The notes: generated from the letters alone by a model not told the origin. A stretch of 19,202 bases of DNA from Thermodesulfobacteriota bacterium (GCA_028278625.1 JANQDY010000239.1:1-19202); one strand, 5' to 3'. Shown: positions 1-6,938, counted from the first letter of the stretch. Program-made: numbers and translations.

Positions 1-589
1 AGCCCATGACCGCGCCGACACCGCCCCTCCCGGCATGCCGGGTGGGCCGCAGCTCCATGTCGGTACATGCCACGGATGCCGCCGCCAGCTTCATTTCCCC
101 GGCCTGTCCGATGGAAATATAGGCGACTTTGTCCCCATACTCACCGCGGAGCTTCTCAATGAGAGCATAGTTGCCGAGCATCTTGAGGCTGTTGTCTTCG
201 GTGATGTTGACGCCGTCTTTGCTGATGTAGACCTTGTAAAGGGAATCCGAGTCAGGCAGCCCCTCCAGGATGATGGCTGCGTAGCCCAGCCTGGCAAGAA
301 CCTGCGCTGCTTGGCCGCCTGCATTGGCTTCCTTGATACCGCCCGTGAGAGGGCTCTTGCAGCCCACTGAAATACGGCCGGACATGGCTGCCGCTGTCCC
401 GCTGAGAAGTCCCGGAGCAATGACCAGCTTGTTGTCCTCCCCCAGCGGATGGCAAAGAGGCGGCACTTCCTTTGAAACAACCGCCGAGGTAAGCCCCCTT
501 CCGCCAAGACCGGCATAATCGCCAACCCCGGATTCACTTGTCTTCGGGCCGCCCTCTGCGCCCATGTCAATGCGTAGGATCTTGTCCAT
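1..589 (-). CDS. Aldehyde:ferredoxin oxidoreductase, N-terminal part (cut by left window edge)
   Basis: Tungsten-pterin AOR family enzyme, which oxidises aldehydes to carboxylic acids with ferredoxin as acceptor. Only the first 196 residues are inside the window; the frame is open to the edge. Seen: the start MDKILRIDMG, a GLGGRGLTS segment, the pterin-contacting stretch GRISVGCKSPLTGGIKEAN (about residues 70-90) and RHAGRGGVGAVMG at the edge, all in the order known for the AFOR N-terminal domain. The cysteines binding the 4Fe-4S cluster lie in the missing part. The ATG at 589 is preceded by AGGAG at 8 nt. A sigma-70 promoter and an inverted repeat lie upstream. Related family members act on other substrates (benzoyl-CoA reductase BamB, glyceraldehyde-3-phosphate or formaldehyde enzymes), so the substrate is not fixed. 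The family call is firm; the exact reaction is not. Confidence 0.9.
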   Translation of the reverse strand, partial: MDKILRIDMGAEGGPKTSESGVGDYAGLGGRGLTSAVVSKEVPPLCHPLGEDNKLVIAPGLLSGTAAAMSGRISVGCKSPLTGGIKEANAGGQAAQVLARLGYAAIILEGLPDSDSLYKVYISKDGVNITEDNSLKMLGNYALIEKLRGEYGDKVAYISIGQAGEMKLAAASVACTDMELRPTRHAGRGGVGAVMG

Positions 590-701
590 AGATGAGCTCC
601 TTTCTGTTTTTCCGTGAATGTTTTAATAAGAATTTTGCTACAGTCCTTCTGGATCAGGACCAAAGGAAATCACGGCCCCGCTCCTTTCCAGCTACTTGTC
701 A

Positions 702-730
702 TTAATACCTGGGTACACTGGGAATGTCAA
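702..730 (-). promoter_or_regulatory. Sigma-70 promoter for the AOR gene
   Basis: On the minus strand TTGACA (730-725) is followed, after exactly 17 bases, by TATTAA (707-702). The start point would be near 695, giving a leader of about 105 bases before the AOR ATG at 589. The -35 is a perfect consensus; the -10 matches 4 of 6. Confidence 0.6.
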
Positions 731-752
731 GAAAGGACGTAATATTAAGTAT

Positions 753-772
753 TTATGTCATTTCCGACATAA
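753..772. promoter_or_regulatory. Perfect inverted repeat, candidate activator site upstream of AOR
   Basis: TTATGTC (753-759), six bases, then GACATAA (766-772): a perfect 7-6-7 dyad. Its centre is about 67 bp upstream of the predicted AOR start point, a position suited to an activator. The inner bases read TGTCA-N4-CGACA, resembling the CooA site TGTCA-N6-CGACA known from Rhodospirillum rubrum, but the spacing differs by two bases. The regulator is unknown. Confidence 0.45.
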
Positions 773-840
773 CCGATTTTTCCCCTGCGGACTCCTCAAA
801 AGCGGCCCATCCCATTGATTAGGCACAGAATTTTACCAAC

Positions 841-1002
841 ATGCGCCTTAAAGATTTGTCACCAGCGCTCACTTCAATCCAACTTGTTTCGGTCGTTTTA
901 GAAACCCATGCCGCTATGGGCGGGGTTGTTTACTTTCTCGAGACCGAGGCCTATACTGTCAAGATGGAACAAAAAATTGAAAATATCAAAAAAATCTTAT
1001 AA
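841..1002 (+). CDS. Possible 53-residue small protein
   Basis: Open frame starting ATG at 841 (MRLKDLSPALTS...) and ending at TAA 1000-1002. The middle is hydrophobic/neutral (LVSVVLETHAAMGGVVYFL) and the end is charged and lysine-rich (MEQKIENIKKIL). There is no good ribosome binding site before the ATG, the base composition is richer in A+T than the neighbouring genes, and I recognise no family. It could be a small protein, a decayed remnant, or chance. Confidence 0.2.
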   Translation: MRLKDLSPALTSIQLVSVVLETHAAMGGVVYFLETEAYTVKMEQKIENIKKIL

Positions 1003-1054
1003 AAATTCAATTAGTTAGATCAGTATGGATATAAGACAGCTTTGATAGAAAGGA

Positions 1055-1083
1055 TTGACAGTCATTTAAATTTGGTGATAGAT
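1055..1083 (+). promoter_or_regulatory. Candidate sigma-70 promoter for the SH3/AMIN gene
   Basis: Perfect TTGACA at 1055-1060, 17 bases, then a weak A+T-rich -10 (ATAGAT, 1078-1083). The start would be near 1090, about 37 bp before the ATG at 1127, which has GGGAGG (1112-1117) at 9 nt. Confidence 0.4.
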
Positions 1084-1126
1084 AGAAGAACTAGATTTTT
1101 TTCCTGATGATGGGAGGCAAATCGGT

Positions 1127-2416
1127 ATGATGACAAGTCGTCCTTTTTCGTGGAACAATTTGCAGGATCCTTTTCATAACCGCCGGGGTTCCGCGGGGAT
1201 ATGGTTGATTGCTGCCCTTTGTTTTGTGTTCGTTTTTCTGGGGGTCGCTTTTCTTCTGCTCAGGGAGGCTCCCCAGGACCGGAAGGAACCGACGGTGGTG
1301 GAGGTTGCCAAGCGGGAAGTCCGGGAACCGATCAAACCGTATGCACCCCCTGAAAAATCGCCCGTGGAAATGGCAAAGGCCGACACCAAGCCCGAACCGC
1401 CTCCCACGGAGGAGATGAAAGAAGTAGCAGCCCCCCCTGAAAAAGCAGGGACCGGAGAGGTGAAACAGCCTGTTCAGGAAGCCCCTGAAGCCGGTTCTCC
1501 AAAGATACAGAACGTTCTTCCCGACGATCCTCCTGGAAAAGGGGTCTTGGCTCAGGACTTGGAAAGAAAGGCGCCGATGATTTCACAGGAGGCCGAAAAA
1601 GCGTCCCAAGTCTCTTCATCCCCGCCTGACACCACCACAAAGCCGCCGGTGATTCCCGAGAAGAGAGTTCCTGCCGAGAAGGAGATGGCGGCGGAAGACA
1701 AAGAACCGACAACGGAACCAACCCAAGGCGTATCCGCGGTCAAAGAAGAAAAGCCGGTGGAGGCCCCTCAACCGGCAAAGGAAACCGCATCTGAGACCGG
1801 TGAAAAGAACTTCAGGGAATTGACCGTCATGGTGTTGAAGGGAAATGTCCGCAAAGGGCCTTCCGTGAAAGAAGCGGTCCTCTTTCGCATAGAACGTGAC
1901 CAAACGCTGCAGATGGTAGAGCAGAAAGGAAATTGGTATGCCATACGCCTTGATGATGGTCGGTCCGGGTGGGCGCACCGGTCTCTTTTCAAGGCGCCTT
2001 CAGTGAGCACTTCCGGGAAGCTTTCGGCAAAGCTTCCCGGAAGTGCATCGGCAAGTCCTGGGAAAAGAGGGAAAGACGGTCTTATCAAAGGCATTCGTAC
2101 CGTCGTTACGGACCCGGACCACGCACAAATCATCTTTGAACTCAATGGTTATTATCCTCCGGAAATCATGGTGATTGAAGGGGAAACGCCACGTGTTGTC
2201 TGTGATTTCTTTTCGGTAAGATTGGCGAGAGGTGTCAAGAAGACCATCCCCGTGAAAACGGACGTGGTGAAAAGAATAAGGGTCGGTGTCCACAAGGAAC
2301 CCAAACCCAAAATACGCGTTGTCCTGGACCTCAATGCCGGTCAGAATTACGCGGTGGAACAGTTCTTCTTCGAAAAAGAGAACTATTATGCGCTCATGAT
2401 TAATTCGACCGAGTAA
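1127..2416 (+). CDS. Membrane-anchored SH3-domain / AMIN-domain protein
   Basis: 429 residues. Seen: a short cytoplasmic head, one membrane span (about residues 24-45, GIWLIAALCFVFVFLGVAFLLL), a long Pro/Glu/Lys-rich linker (about 48-225) of the sort that crosses the periplasm, a bacterial SH3 domain (about 230-290, with VMVLKGNVRKGPS and GNWYAIRLDDGRSGWAHRSLF), and a C-terminal AMIN-like domain (about 320-427). SH3b and AMIN domains bind peptidoglycan or localise envelope machinery. The protein therefore probably sits in the inner membrane with its C-terminal domains at the cell wall. No enzymatic domain is present, so this is a binding or adaptor protein rather than an amidase. It is alone in its transcription unit: AOR diverges upstream and the next gene converges. 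The start ATG has GGGAGG 9 nt upstream; a second ATG follows immediately. Confidence 0.8.
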   Translation: MMTSRPFSWNNLQDPFHNRRGSAGIWLIAALCFVFVFLGVAFLLLREAPQDRKEPTVVEVAKREVREPIKPYAPPEKSPVEMAKADTKPEPPPTEEMKEVAAPPEKAGTGEVKQPVQEAPEAGSPKIQNVLPDDPPGKGVLAQDLERKAPMISQEAEKASQVSSSPPDTTTKPPVIPEKRVPAEKEMAAEDKEPTTEPTQGVSAVKEEKPVEAPQPAKETASETGEKNFRELTVMVLKGNVRKGPSVKEAVLFRIERDQTLQMVEQKGNWYAIRLDDGRSGWAHRSLFKAPSVSTSGKLSAKLPGSASASPGKRGKDGLIKGIRTVVTDPDHAQIIFELNGYYPPEIMVIEGETPRVVCDFFSVRLARGVKKTIPVKTDVVKRIRVGVHKEPKPKIRVVLDLNAGQNYAVEQFFFEKENYYALMINSTE

Positions 2417-2422
2417 ACCCAG

Positions 2423-2493
2423 CCATTCCAATTGAGAATGGACAACCGATAGGTATTTGAGATGGTACCTTTTTAGGGCAAATGCCGTGCCCT
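2423..2493. terminator. Convergent intergenic hairpins, weak terminator candidates
   Basis: Three short dyads lie between the two convergent genes: CCATTC/GAATGG (2423-2428, 2436-2441), AGGTA/TACCT followed by TTTTT (2451-2455, 2466-2470, T-run to 2474), and AGGGCA/TGCCCT (2475-2480, 2488-2493), the last overlapping the stop of the LSm-like gene. Only the middle one has a T-run, reading rightward, and its stem is just 5 bp. Confidence 0.3.
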
Positions 2494-3071
2494 CAGGTCA
2501 CATAGAGGTCGCTTTTCTCCCAGTCTTTGTGTTTTTCCTGAAACGACTTAAGGAAACTGCGATTCTTCTTGTTTCGAAGCCTTAGGACGGCATGCCTCAG
2601 AATGGTAACCGGCAAACCCCCTTTGAGACTGCAAACGATTTCGTATCGGCTGAAATCGGTTATGAGCCCTTTTATGATTTCCCCTTCAAGCAGCGTGAAA
2701 AAAACCACTTGCCGTTCCTTCAAGAGAGGATAAAGGGATTTGTTTTTCACGTGGTGCCGTTGACTCGGAGTGATGATCGGTTCCAGATCAAGCTTCTCAA
2801 CTGTTGCATCCACCTTGATAAGCGGCCGAACCTTTTCAGAAAGATCCGCCGGGTAGAGCAATTTTACGTCTGTCTTGGACAAAACCGATTCTTTGACGTC
2901 ATCGGTCTTGATCTTAAGATCGTAGACGAGATTGCTGGAAATCTTCGCACGGATGATTCGACGACCGTGCAGATGAAATTCCCACGGCCGGTTGGATTTA
3001 CAGGCAGCATCGAAGATGGAAGCGCCGTAGTTCCGATTCAAATACTCCTTTAGCCCTCTAAGATATCCCAT
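2493..3071 (-). CDS. Protein with two tandem Sm/Hfq-like segments
   Basis: 192 residues. The C-terminal half (about 120-165) reads like an Hfq/LSm fold: RQVVFFTLLEGEIIKGLITD, then a tyrosine and short strand, then GGLPVTILRHAVLRL. This parallels the Hfq pattern GxxLxGxI...FxxxxILL...YKHAI, with RHAV in the place of the KHAI Sm2 motif. An earlier stretch (about 30-73: PWEFHLHGRRIIRAKISSN, then YDLKIKT and LSKTDVKLLYP) has the same strand-turn-strand pattern, suggesting a second, more divergent copy. A basic tail (RLRNKKNRS) follows. If correct this is an RNA-binding protein, distinct from the usual 70-100 residue single-domain Hfq. It lies 87 bp downstream of the response regulator on the same strand and may share its transcript. 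The ribosome binding site is weak (AAGAAAG). Fold assignment is by eye; no function is established. Confidence 0.6.
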   Translation of the reverse strand: MGYLRGLKEYLNRNYGASIFDAACKSNRPWEFHLHGRRIIRAKISSNLVYDLKIKTDDVKESVLSKTDVKLLYPADLSEKVRPLIKVDATVEKLDLEPIITPSQRHHVKNKSLYPLLKERQVVFFTLLEGEIIKGLITDFSRYEIVCSLKGGLPVTILRHAVLRLRNKKNRSFLKSFQEKHKDWEKSDLYVT

Positions 3072-3158
3072 TTCGCTTTCTTATGGCGATGTACCCAAAA
3101 GGCATCGAAATCTTACATGCCGAGTTTCTCAATCCTGAGCAAAACACCCCGATGATGG

Positions 3159-3659
3159 TTAATCAGCCATCTCTTTTTTAAAGCTCTCTTCAAATTCCTT
3201 GAAAAACTGGTCTTTTTCCTTCCAGTCCGGACCGAAACGCTTGTTGAAGTAGTTTCCCAGTTTGCTGAAAAGCCTTTCCCACACTGGTTTGCCTTCCTCC
3301 AAAACCACATCCTCTAAAAATGAGCTCAGTTCGGCGATTTTTTCTTTGGGAAGGAACGATACCGCTCCCAGTTTAATGGATTTTTTCAAAGAATCCGGGG
3401 AAAGTGCGTGAGCGGTCAGCATTACCGTGGGAAATTCTCTGCTGACAGCCGTCTTGAGCAGTTCAAATCCGTTTACGCCCATGATATCTAAAATGACAAT
3501 GTCATATGTGTAGCTGAGAAGGTATTGGAGCGCCGTGTCATAATCAGTTGCCTTATGAATGAGGCACATATCCAGCTCTTCTTCAACGGTTTCAAGAACA
3601 TCGGGCTCATCGTCCACCACTAGAATCACTTTATCCTTTAAAGCACTTTCATGAGACAT
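3159..3659 (-). CDS. Stand-alone response regulator (receiver domain)
   Basis: 166 residues. Receiver domain at about 9-125 with the acidic pair D16-D17 (VVDDEPD), phosphoacceptor D58 in DIVILDIMGVNGFELL, T82 in VMLTAH and K105 in SFLPKEKI, so all catalytic positions are present. After it comes a charged, probably helical tail (about 126-166: WERLFSKLGNYFNKRFG and FFKEFEESFKKEMAD) with no DNA-binding domain. It therefore likely acts by protein contact or as a phosphorelay element. No histidine kinase is nearby, so the partner is elsewhere. The ATG at 3659 is preceded by GGAGGGAGG. The next gene in the same direction is the double LSm-like protein, which hints at post-transcriptional output, but this is inference. 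Confidence 0.9.
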   Translation of the reverse strand: MSHESALKDKVILVVDDEPDVLETVEEELDMCLIHKATDYDTALQYLLSYTYDIVILDIMGVNGFELLKTAVSREFPTVMLTAHALSPDSLKKSIKLGAVSFLPKEKIAELSSFLEDVVLEEGKPVWERLFSKLGNYFNKRFGPDWKEKDQFFKEFEESFKKEMAD

Positions 3660-3877
3660 AATATTATTGACCTCCCTCCACTACGATTTTCGCGATGCCT
3701 TTTAAGGGGCCACTATCCCGAAGGCCTACAACTATCGATTAAACTTATAATAGAAAAGAAAGTTTTATCAAGCAAAAATGTATGTATTTTAACCGCCAAA
3801 ATGATGAGCCATGGATTCTTATAGAGAAAAGGGATTTCAATGGTTGCTGTTCTGTTGGTTCCGTATTGCCCTCATGA

Positions 3878-4450
3878 ATGATTTGGGATATGATCCCCGG
3901 GCGAGGTTGTTGTATTGTGTGTTCGAATAAAGGTATAAATCCCTCTTCCCTGGCGTCATATCTAAGAGCCGGGCTTTTTCTGCATGTGATGACCCTTGCT
4001 GAACTGGCCCTTTTATGGACGGTGTCATGGTGCCTTCCAATTCTCGGGGAAGATGCAGTCATTGCGGGTGATTTCCATGAATTGATGATTCTGTCATTCC
4101 TCGTGGCACTCCCCCTCTTCAGTCAGCTGGATGCCCGATCCCGTTACCAGAATTACAAACAGATCAAAGACCAGCTCTTCTTGTACGGCTTTGACAAACG
4201 CATCTTTAAGCCGGTTTTAAGGTCCCGGTGCCAAAGGGATGCCGCCCTGGCAGCTGCCGAAGAATTGGGTTATGGGAAAAGATGTCGCGCCCATTTCAAG
4301 GGCTGCGGGTATCGATGGTATCACCTGGTGCCCGAGTTTGTTCTGCATGCACCCGGTTTCTTCCTGACCGGGATGTTCTGGCGGAGGACCTTTTTCATGC
4401 CGACCTATCAACCAAAAGTGGATTTCAGACGTGAATGTATTTGTGCTTGA
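3878..4450 (+). CDS. Conserved hypothetical small membrane protein
   Basis: Up to 190 residues. Hydrophobic stretches at about 36-58 (LHVMTLAELALLWTVSWCLP) and 69-84 (LMILSFLVALPLFSQL) look like membrane spans, with a third weak one at about 155-168 (VLHAPGFFLTGMFW). Between them is a soluble region with QLDARSRYQNYKQIKDQL, FDKRIFKPVLRSRCQRDAAL and GYRWYHLVPEF, which looks like a conserved family of unknown function. It is cysteine- and arginine-rich. The ATG at 3878 has no ribosome binding site; GTG at 3917, with GAGG 10 nt upstream, is an alternative start that would drop 13 residues. Its 3' end overlaps the next gene by 20 bp, implying coupled translation. I cannot assign a function. Confidence 0.65.
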   Translation: MIWDMIPGRGCCIVCSNKGINPSSLASYLRAGLFLHVMTLAELALLWTVSWCLPILGEDAVIAGDFHELMILSFLVALPLFSQLDARSRYQNYKQIKDQLFLYGFDKRIFKPVLRSRCQRDAALAAAEELGYGKRCRAHFKGCGYRWYHLVPEFVLHAPGFFLTGMFWRRTFFMPTYQPKVDFRRECICA

Positions 4451-4901
4451 TACGGACATCACTCTGTGCGCCCAATATCATTGCGATCAGCATGTTTCCA
4501 AAATGATATTGGAAAGTGCGCAAATCATGTGTACCGCTCTCACCAAAAAGGGTTTTGAGACGCCTTACAAACCGACGCATGTGAAACACCCCTGCGTGCT
4601 CTGGTTGGAGGAAAGTCATAGCAATTTCAATTGGTTGAAGCGTCTTGCTTTTGCCCTCAACAGGGAGTTCAAGTACCGCTATGACAGGGAGCAAGATCAT
4701 GCGAGTATCGGCGCTGTCCAGAAGATCTCAGCTTTTTCCTATGAAGATAAGGGCCTTACACCCTTTGTCCAGGCCATGCCGGAAAAGTACAGACGAAAAA
4801 ATGATGCAGTTAGCGCCTATCGCGCTTTCTACCGGGGGGAAAAGGCGAGATTTGCAAAATGGACCAAGAGGCCTGTTCCAGAATGGATGCACGCAGTTTG
4901 A
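4431..4901 (+). CDS. Phage-type conserved hypothetical protein
   Basis: 156 residues, GTG start inside the end of the preceding gene. Seen: N-terminal MNVFVLDTDITLCAQYHCDQ, then HVSKMILESAQIMCTALT, KPTHVKHPCVLWLEESHSNFN, FALNREFKYRYDREQDH, and a C-terminal VSAYRAFYRGEKARFAKWTK...PEWM. This pattern (Cys/His N-terminus, YKxTHxxHP, YRxxYxxxK, KWxxRxxPxWM) recalls a family I know from phage genomes and scattered bacteria without an assigned function. The invariant His/Cys/Asp suggest metal binding or an enzyme, but that is inference. No transmembrane segment. No ribosome binding site of its own is evident, so translation probably depends on the upstream membrane-protein gene. Confidence 0.75.
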   Translation: MNVFVLDTDITLCAQYHCDQHVSKMILESAQIMCTALTKKGFETPYKPTHVKHPCVLWLEESHSNFNWLKRLAFALNREFKYRYDREQDHASIGAVQKISAFSYEDKGLTPFVQAMPEKYRRKNDAVSAYRAFYRGEKARFAKWTKRPVPEWMHAV

Positions 4902-4944
4902 ATCCTTCGGAACCACGTTCCGTGCAAAATGGGCCGTCGAGATC

Positions 4945-5694
4945 TCAACGCGTCCTGTCTTTGAGCAAAGCAGCCGCTTGCCGATCCAGGAGCCATGTCA
5001 GTTTGCCTGAAATGGGGTGAATTCCCTGGGCCGGAAGGCCTTTTTGTTCTTTTTCAATCAAAGCCCTTACGACGGCCGCCTTATCCTTTCCCGTTGCCAG
5101 GAATAGGATTTCCCGCGCACCATTCAGAATCGGGTAGGTCATTGTCAACCGGTGAACATTGGGCGTTCCCCCTTTTACCGCCACAATGAAGCTGCCCCTT
5201 GCATGCAATGCCGGATCACCCGGAAACAGGGACGCCGTGTGTCCGTCGGTTCCGATACCCAGCAGAATCAGGTCGAACACGGGAATCTCATGGGCCTTTT
5301 TCCCGAAAAAACGGGTAATCTCAAACTGGTATTCTTCCGCACCCTCTTCGGGGGGCATATGTGCAGGCATGGGATGGACATTTTTTTGAACAGCGGGGAT
5401 ATGGTCAAGAAAATCTTCGCGGGCCGCTCCGTAATTGCTGGCGGGGTTTTCAAAGGGGACACAACGCTCGTCAACCCAGAAGATGTGGGTTTCATGCCAC
5501 GGAATGCCGGTAACAAACGGCTCTTCTGCCAGCAGGCGGTGAAGGCCCCTGGGTGTTGAACCCCCTGAGAGGGCCACCGTGAAGATGCCTCTCTGGGAGA
5601 CGGCTGCGCGGCCACTGTCAGCAAAAGAGGTTGCGGCGACACGCGAGAGTTCTGTTTTGTCGGGTTCTATCAGGACCTGGAATTGGTGGGACAT
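4945..5694 (-). CDS. pgl: 6-phosphogluconolactonase
   Basis: About 249 residues. Hydrolyses 6-phospho-D-glucono-1,5-lactone to 6-phosphogluconate in the oxidative pentose phosphate pathway; cytosolic. Seen: ALSGGSTPRGLHRLLAE near the N-terminus, IFWVDERCVPFENPASNYG, the catalytic-region stretch LILLGIGTDGHTASLFPGD, and RLTMTYPILNGAREILFLATG near the C-terminus, in the order of the SOL/DevB family. The frame opens at GTG 5715 and also has ATG at 5703, but GGAAGGAG stands 9 nt before ATG 5694, so MSHQFQV is the likely start. Glucose-6-phosphate dehydrogenase and 6-phosphogluconate dehydrogenase are not adjacent. It diverges from pdxA and converges with the phage-type gene. Confidence 0.95.
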   Translation of the reverse strand: MSHQFQVLIEPDKTELSRVAATSFADSGRAAVSQRGIFTVALSGGSTPRGLHRLLAEEPFVTGIPWHETHIFWVDERCVPFENPASNYGAAREDFLDHIPAVQKNVHPMPAHMPPEEGAEEYQFEITRFFGKKAHEIPVFDLILLGIGTDGHTASLFPGDPALHARGSFIVAVKGGTPNVHRLTMTYPILNGAREILFLATGKDKAAVVRALIEKEQKGLPAQGIHPISGKLTWLLDRQAAALLKDRTR

Positions 5695-5728
5695 GGATTG
5701 CATCTCCTTCCACACCTGTTACTATAAT

Positions 5729-5744
5729 TTTCCCTTGAGGGAAA
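5729..5744. repeat. Inverted repeat at the pgl promoter region
   Basis: TTTCCCT-TG-AGGGAAA, a perfect 7-bp dyad with a 2-bp centre. On the minus strand TATAGT (5726-5721), a 5 of 6 match to the -10 consensus, lies just downstream of it, so the dyad would fall between -35 and -10 of pgl, as a repressor site might. The -35 is poor. Confidence 0.3.
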
Positions 5745-5803
5745 GCGGAAAAATTGGTAATTGTCTGCTAGATCCATGGCGGCGTTAACAACAAAGTTGA
5801 AAT

Positions 5804-5852
5804 GAGGTTCGGACCGAATGTGGACCATCAGGAAAAGGCCGGACCTCTTTTT
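5804..5852 (+). promoter_or_regulatory. Terminator-like hairpin in the pdxA leader
   Basis: GAGGTTCGG (5804-5812) can pair with CCGGACCTC (5839-5847) over 9 bp with one U-G pair, followed directly by TTTTT (5848-5852). This is only about 24 bp before the pdxA start. A shorter competing hairpin (TTCG/CGAA, 5808-5818) shares the left arm. Three GGACC copies (5811, 5822, 5841) lie within it. It may be an attenuator or a barrier to upstream transcription. Confidence 0.35.
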
Positions 5853-5875
5853 GTGTCACGAAGGGAGAATAGGAT

Positions 5876-6925
5876 TTGGAAATATTGCCGACTATCGGAA
5901 TTACCATGGGGGATCCGGCGGGTGTTGGGCCTGAAATCATCGTCATGGCACTGACCGATGGGGCGGTTTATGACGTCTGTCATCCCATCGTGATCGGTGA
6001 CCAAGCTGTTTTTTCGGATACAATCGCAAGGCTTGGAAGCATGGGATTGCTGAAAGGAGGCATCACCATCAATCCCGTTTCAATTGCAGGGGAAGCAAAG
6101 GGCGGGCCGGGCACAATGGATCTGCTACCTTTGTCAAACCTTGGTCCTGAGGGTATAACGCCTGGCAGACCGGTTGTTTCGGGAGGAAAGGCCATGGTGG
6201 AATATATCCTTCAGGCCGTCAAGATGACGGCCGGAAATGAGATTCAGGGGATGGTGACCGGTCCCATCAGCAAATCGCTTATGCATGCGGCCGGATACAA
6301 ATATGATGGACATACGCAGTTGATTGCAGAGAGGACACATGCAAAAGACTACGTGATGATGCTGGCCGGGGCCAGACTTCGGGTGACCCTTGTGACGATC
6401 CACTGTGCTCTCAACGCCGTCCCTCAATTGTTGAGCAGCGAAGGGATCCACAAAACGATCATGATTACGGCAAATGCGCTGCACCAAGACTTTGGATTCA
6501 AACGGCCCCATCTGGCGGTTGCGGCCCTCAATCCACATGCGGGGGAGGAAGGGCTCTTCGGAACGGAAGAGGCGGAGATCATTGTCCCGGCCATTAGGCG
6601 CGCCCGGGCAGCGGGGGTTTCCGTGGACGGGCCGTTTCCTGCGGACACGCTTTTCCATCAGGCAGCGGCCGGCCGGTTTGATGCCGTGGTTTGCATGTAC
6701 CATGACCAGGGACTGATTCCCTTGAAGCTGCTGCACTTCTCTGACGCCGTCAATGTGACGCTGGGATTGCCCATTATCAGGACCTCCGTGGATCACGGCA
6801 CTGCTTATGATATTGCAGGCACCGGACAGGCTGACCCTTCAAGTCTCAAGGCCGCTGTTTTCATGGCAACGCAAATGGCCAAAAACAGATCGAGAATGAC
6901 CAAAGAATCGGAACCGAGCCCCTAG
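5876..6925 (+). CDS. pdxA: 4-hydroxythreonine-4-phosphate dehydrogenase
   Basis: 349 residues. NAD-dependent oxidation of 4-phosphohydroxy-L-threonine, with decarboxylation, in the DXP-dependent pyridoxal phosphate pathway. Seen: [14 protein letters not shown] at the N-terminus, [20 protein letters not shown] (substrate contacts), and the three metal-binding histidines H176 (TLVTIHCAL), H221 (NPHAGEEG) and H276 (MYHDQG). Their spacing, 45 and 55 residues, equals that of H166/H211/H266 in E. coli Pdx[19 protein letters not shown] follows. The start is a TTG with AGGGAG 8 nt upstream; the first ATG would cut into the conserved N-terminus. It is 13 bp upstream of uvrA. A terminator-like hairpin precedes it. 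Confidence 0.96.
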   Translation: MEILPTIGITMGDPAGVGPEIIVMALTDGAVYDVCHPIVIGDQAVFSDTIARLGSMGLLKGGITINPVSIAGEAKGGPGTMDLLPLSNLGPEGITPGRPVVSGGKAMVEYILQAVKMTAGNEIQGMVTGPISKSLMHAAGYKYDGHTQLIAERTHAKDYVMMLAGARLRVTLVTIHCALNAVPQLLSSEGIHKTIMITANALHQDFGFKRPHLAVAALNPHAGEEGLFGTEEAEIIVPAIRRARAAGVSVDGPFPADTLFHQAAAGRFDAVVCMYHDQGLIPLKLLHFSDAVNVTLGLPIIRTSVDHGTAYDIAGTGQADPSSLKAAVFMATQMAKNRSRMTKESEPSP

Positions 6926-6938
6926 AACCCCGTTTTCC

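Larger units (their letters stand above)
590..1126. other. Divergent intergenic region between AOR and the AMIN-domain gene
   Basis: 537 bp with no convincing long gene. It holds the AOR promoter and dyad (702-772), a 53-codon open frame of doubtful reality (841-1002), an A+T-rich stretch around 970-1030 and a rightward promoter at 1055-1083. A short dyad CCCAT-N6-ATGGG (905-920) lies inside the small open frame. Confidence 0.6.

Noticed and set aside
91..663. 190-codon open frame on the minus strand at the left edge
   Set aside because: It is out of frame with the AOR-family protein read from ATG 589, shows no family pattern, and is rich in Arg/Ser as frame shadows usually are.
2592..3053. 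153-codon open frame on the plus strand
   Set aside because: Antisense shadow of the LSm-like gene; no ribosome binding site and no recognisable pattern.
5695..5715. GTG 5715 or ATG 5703 as the start of pgl
   Set aside because: These starts lie upstream of or inside the GGAAGGAG ribosome binding site, which fits ATG 5694.
5723..5728. Perfect TATAAT on the plus strand as a pdxA promoter
   Set aside because: No acceptable -35 box at 16-18 bp upstream; the opposite-strand reading TATAGT fits pgl at least as well.
6134..6796. 220-codon open frame on the minus strand
   Set aside because: Antisense to pdxA, whose motifs are all in place; His/Arg/Gly-rich shadow composition.
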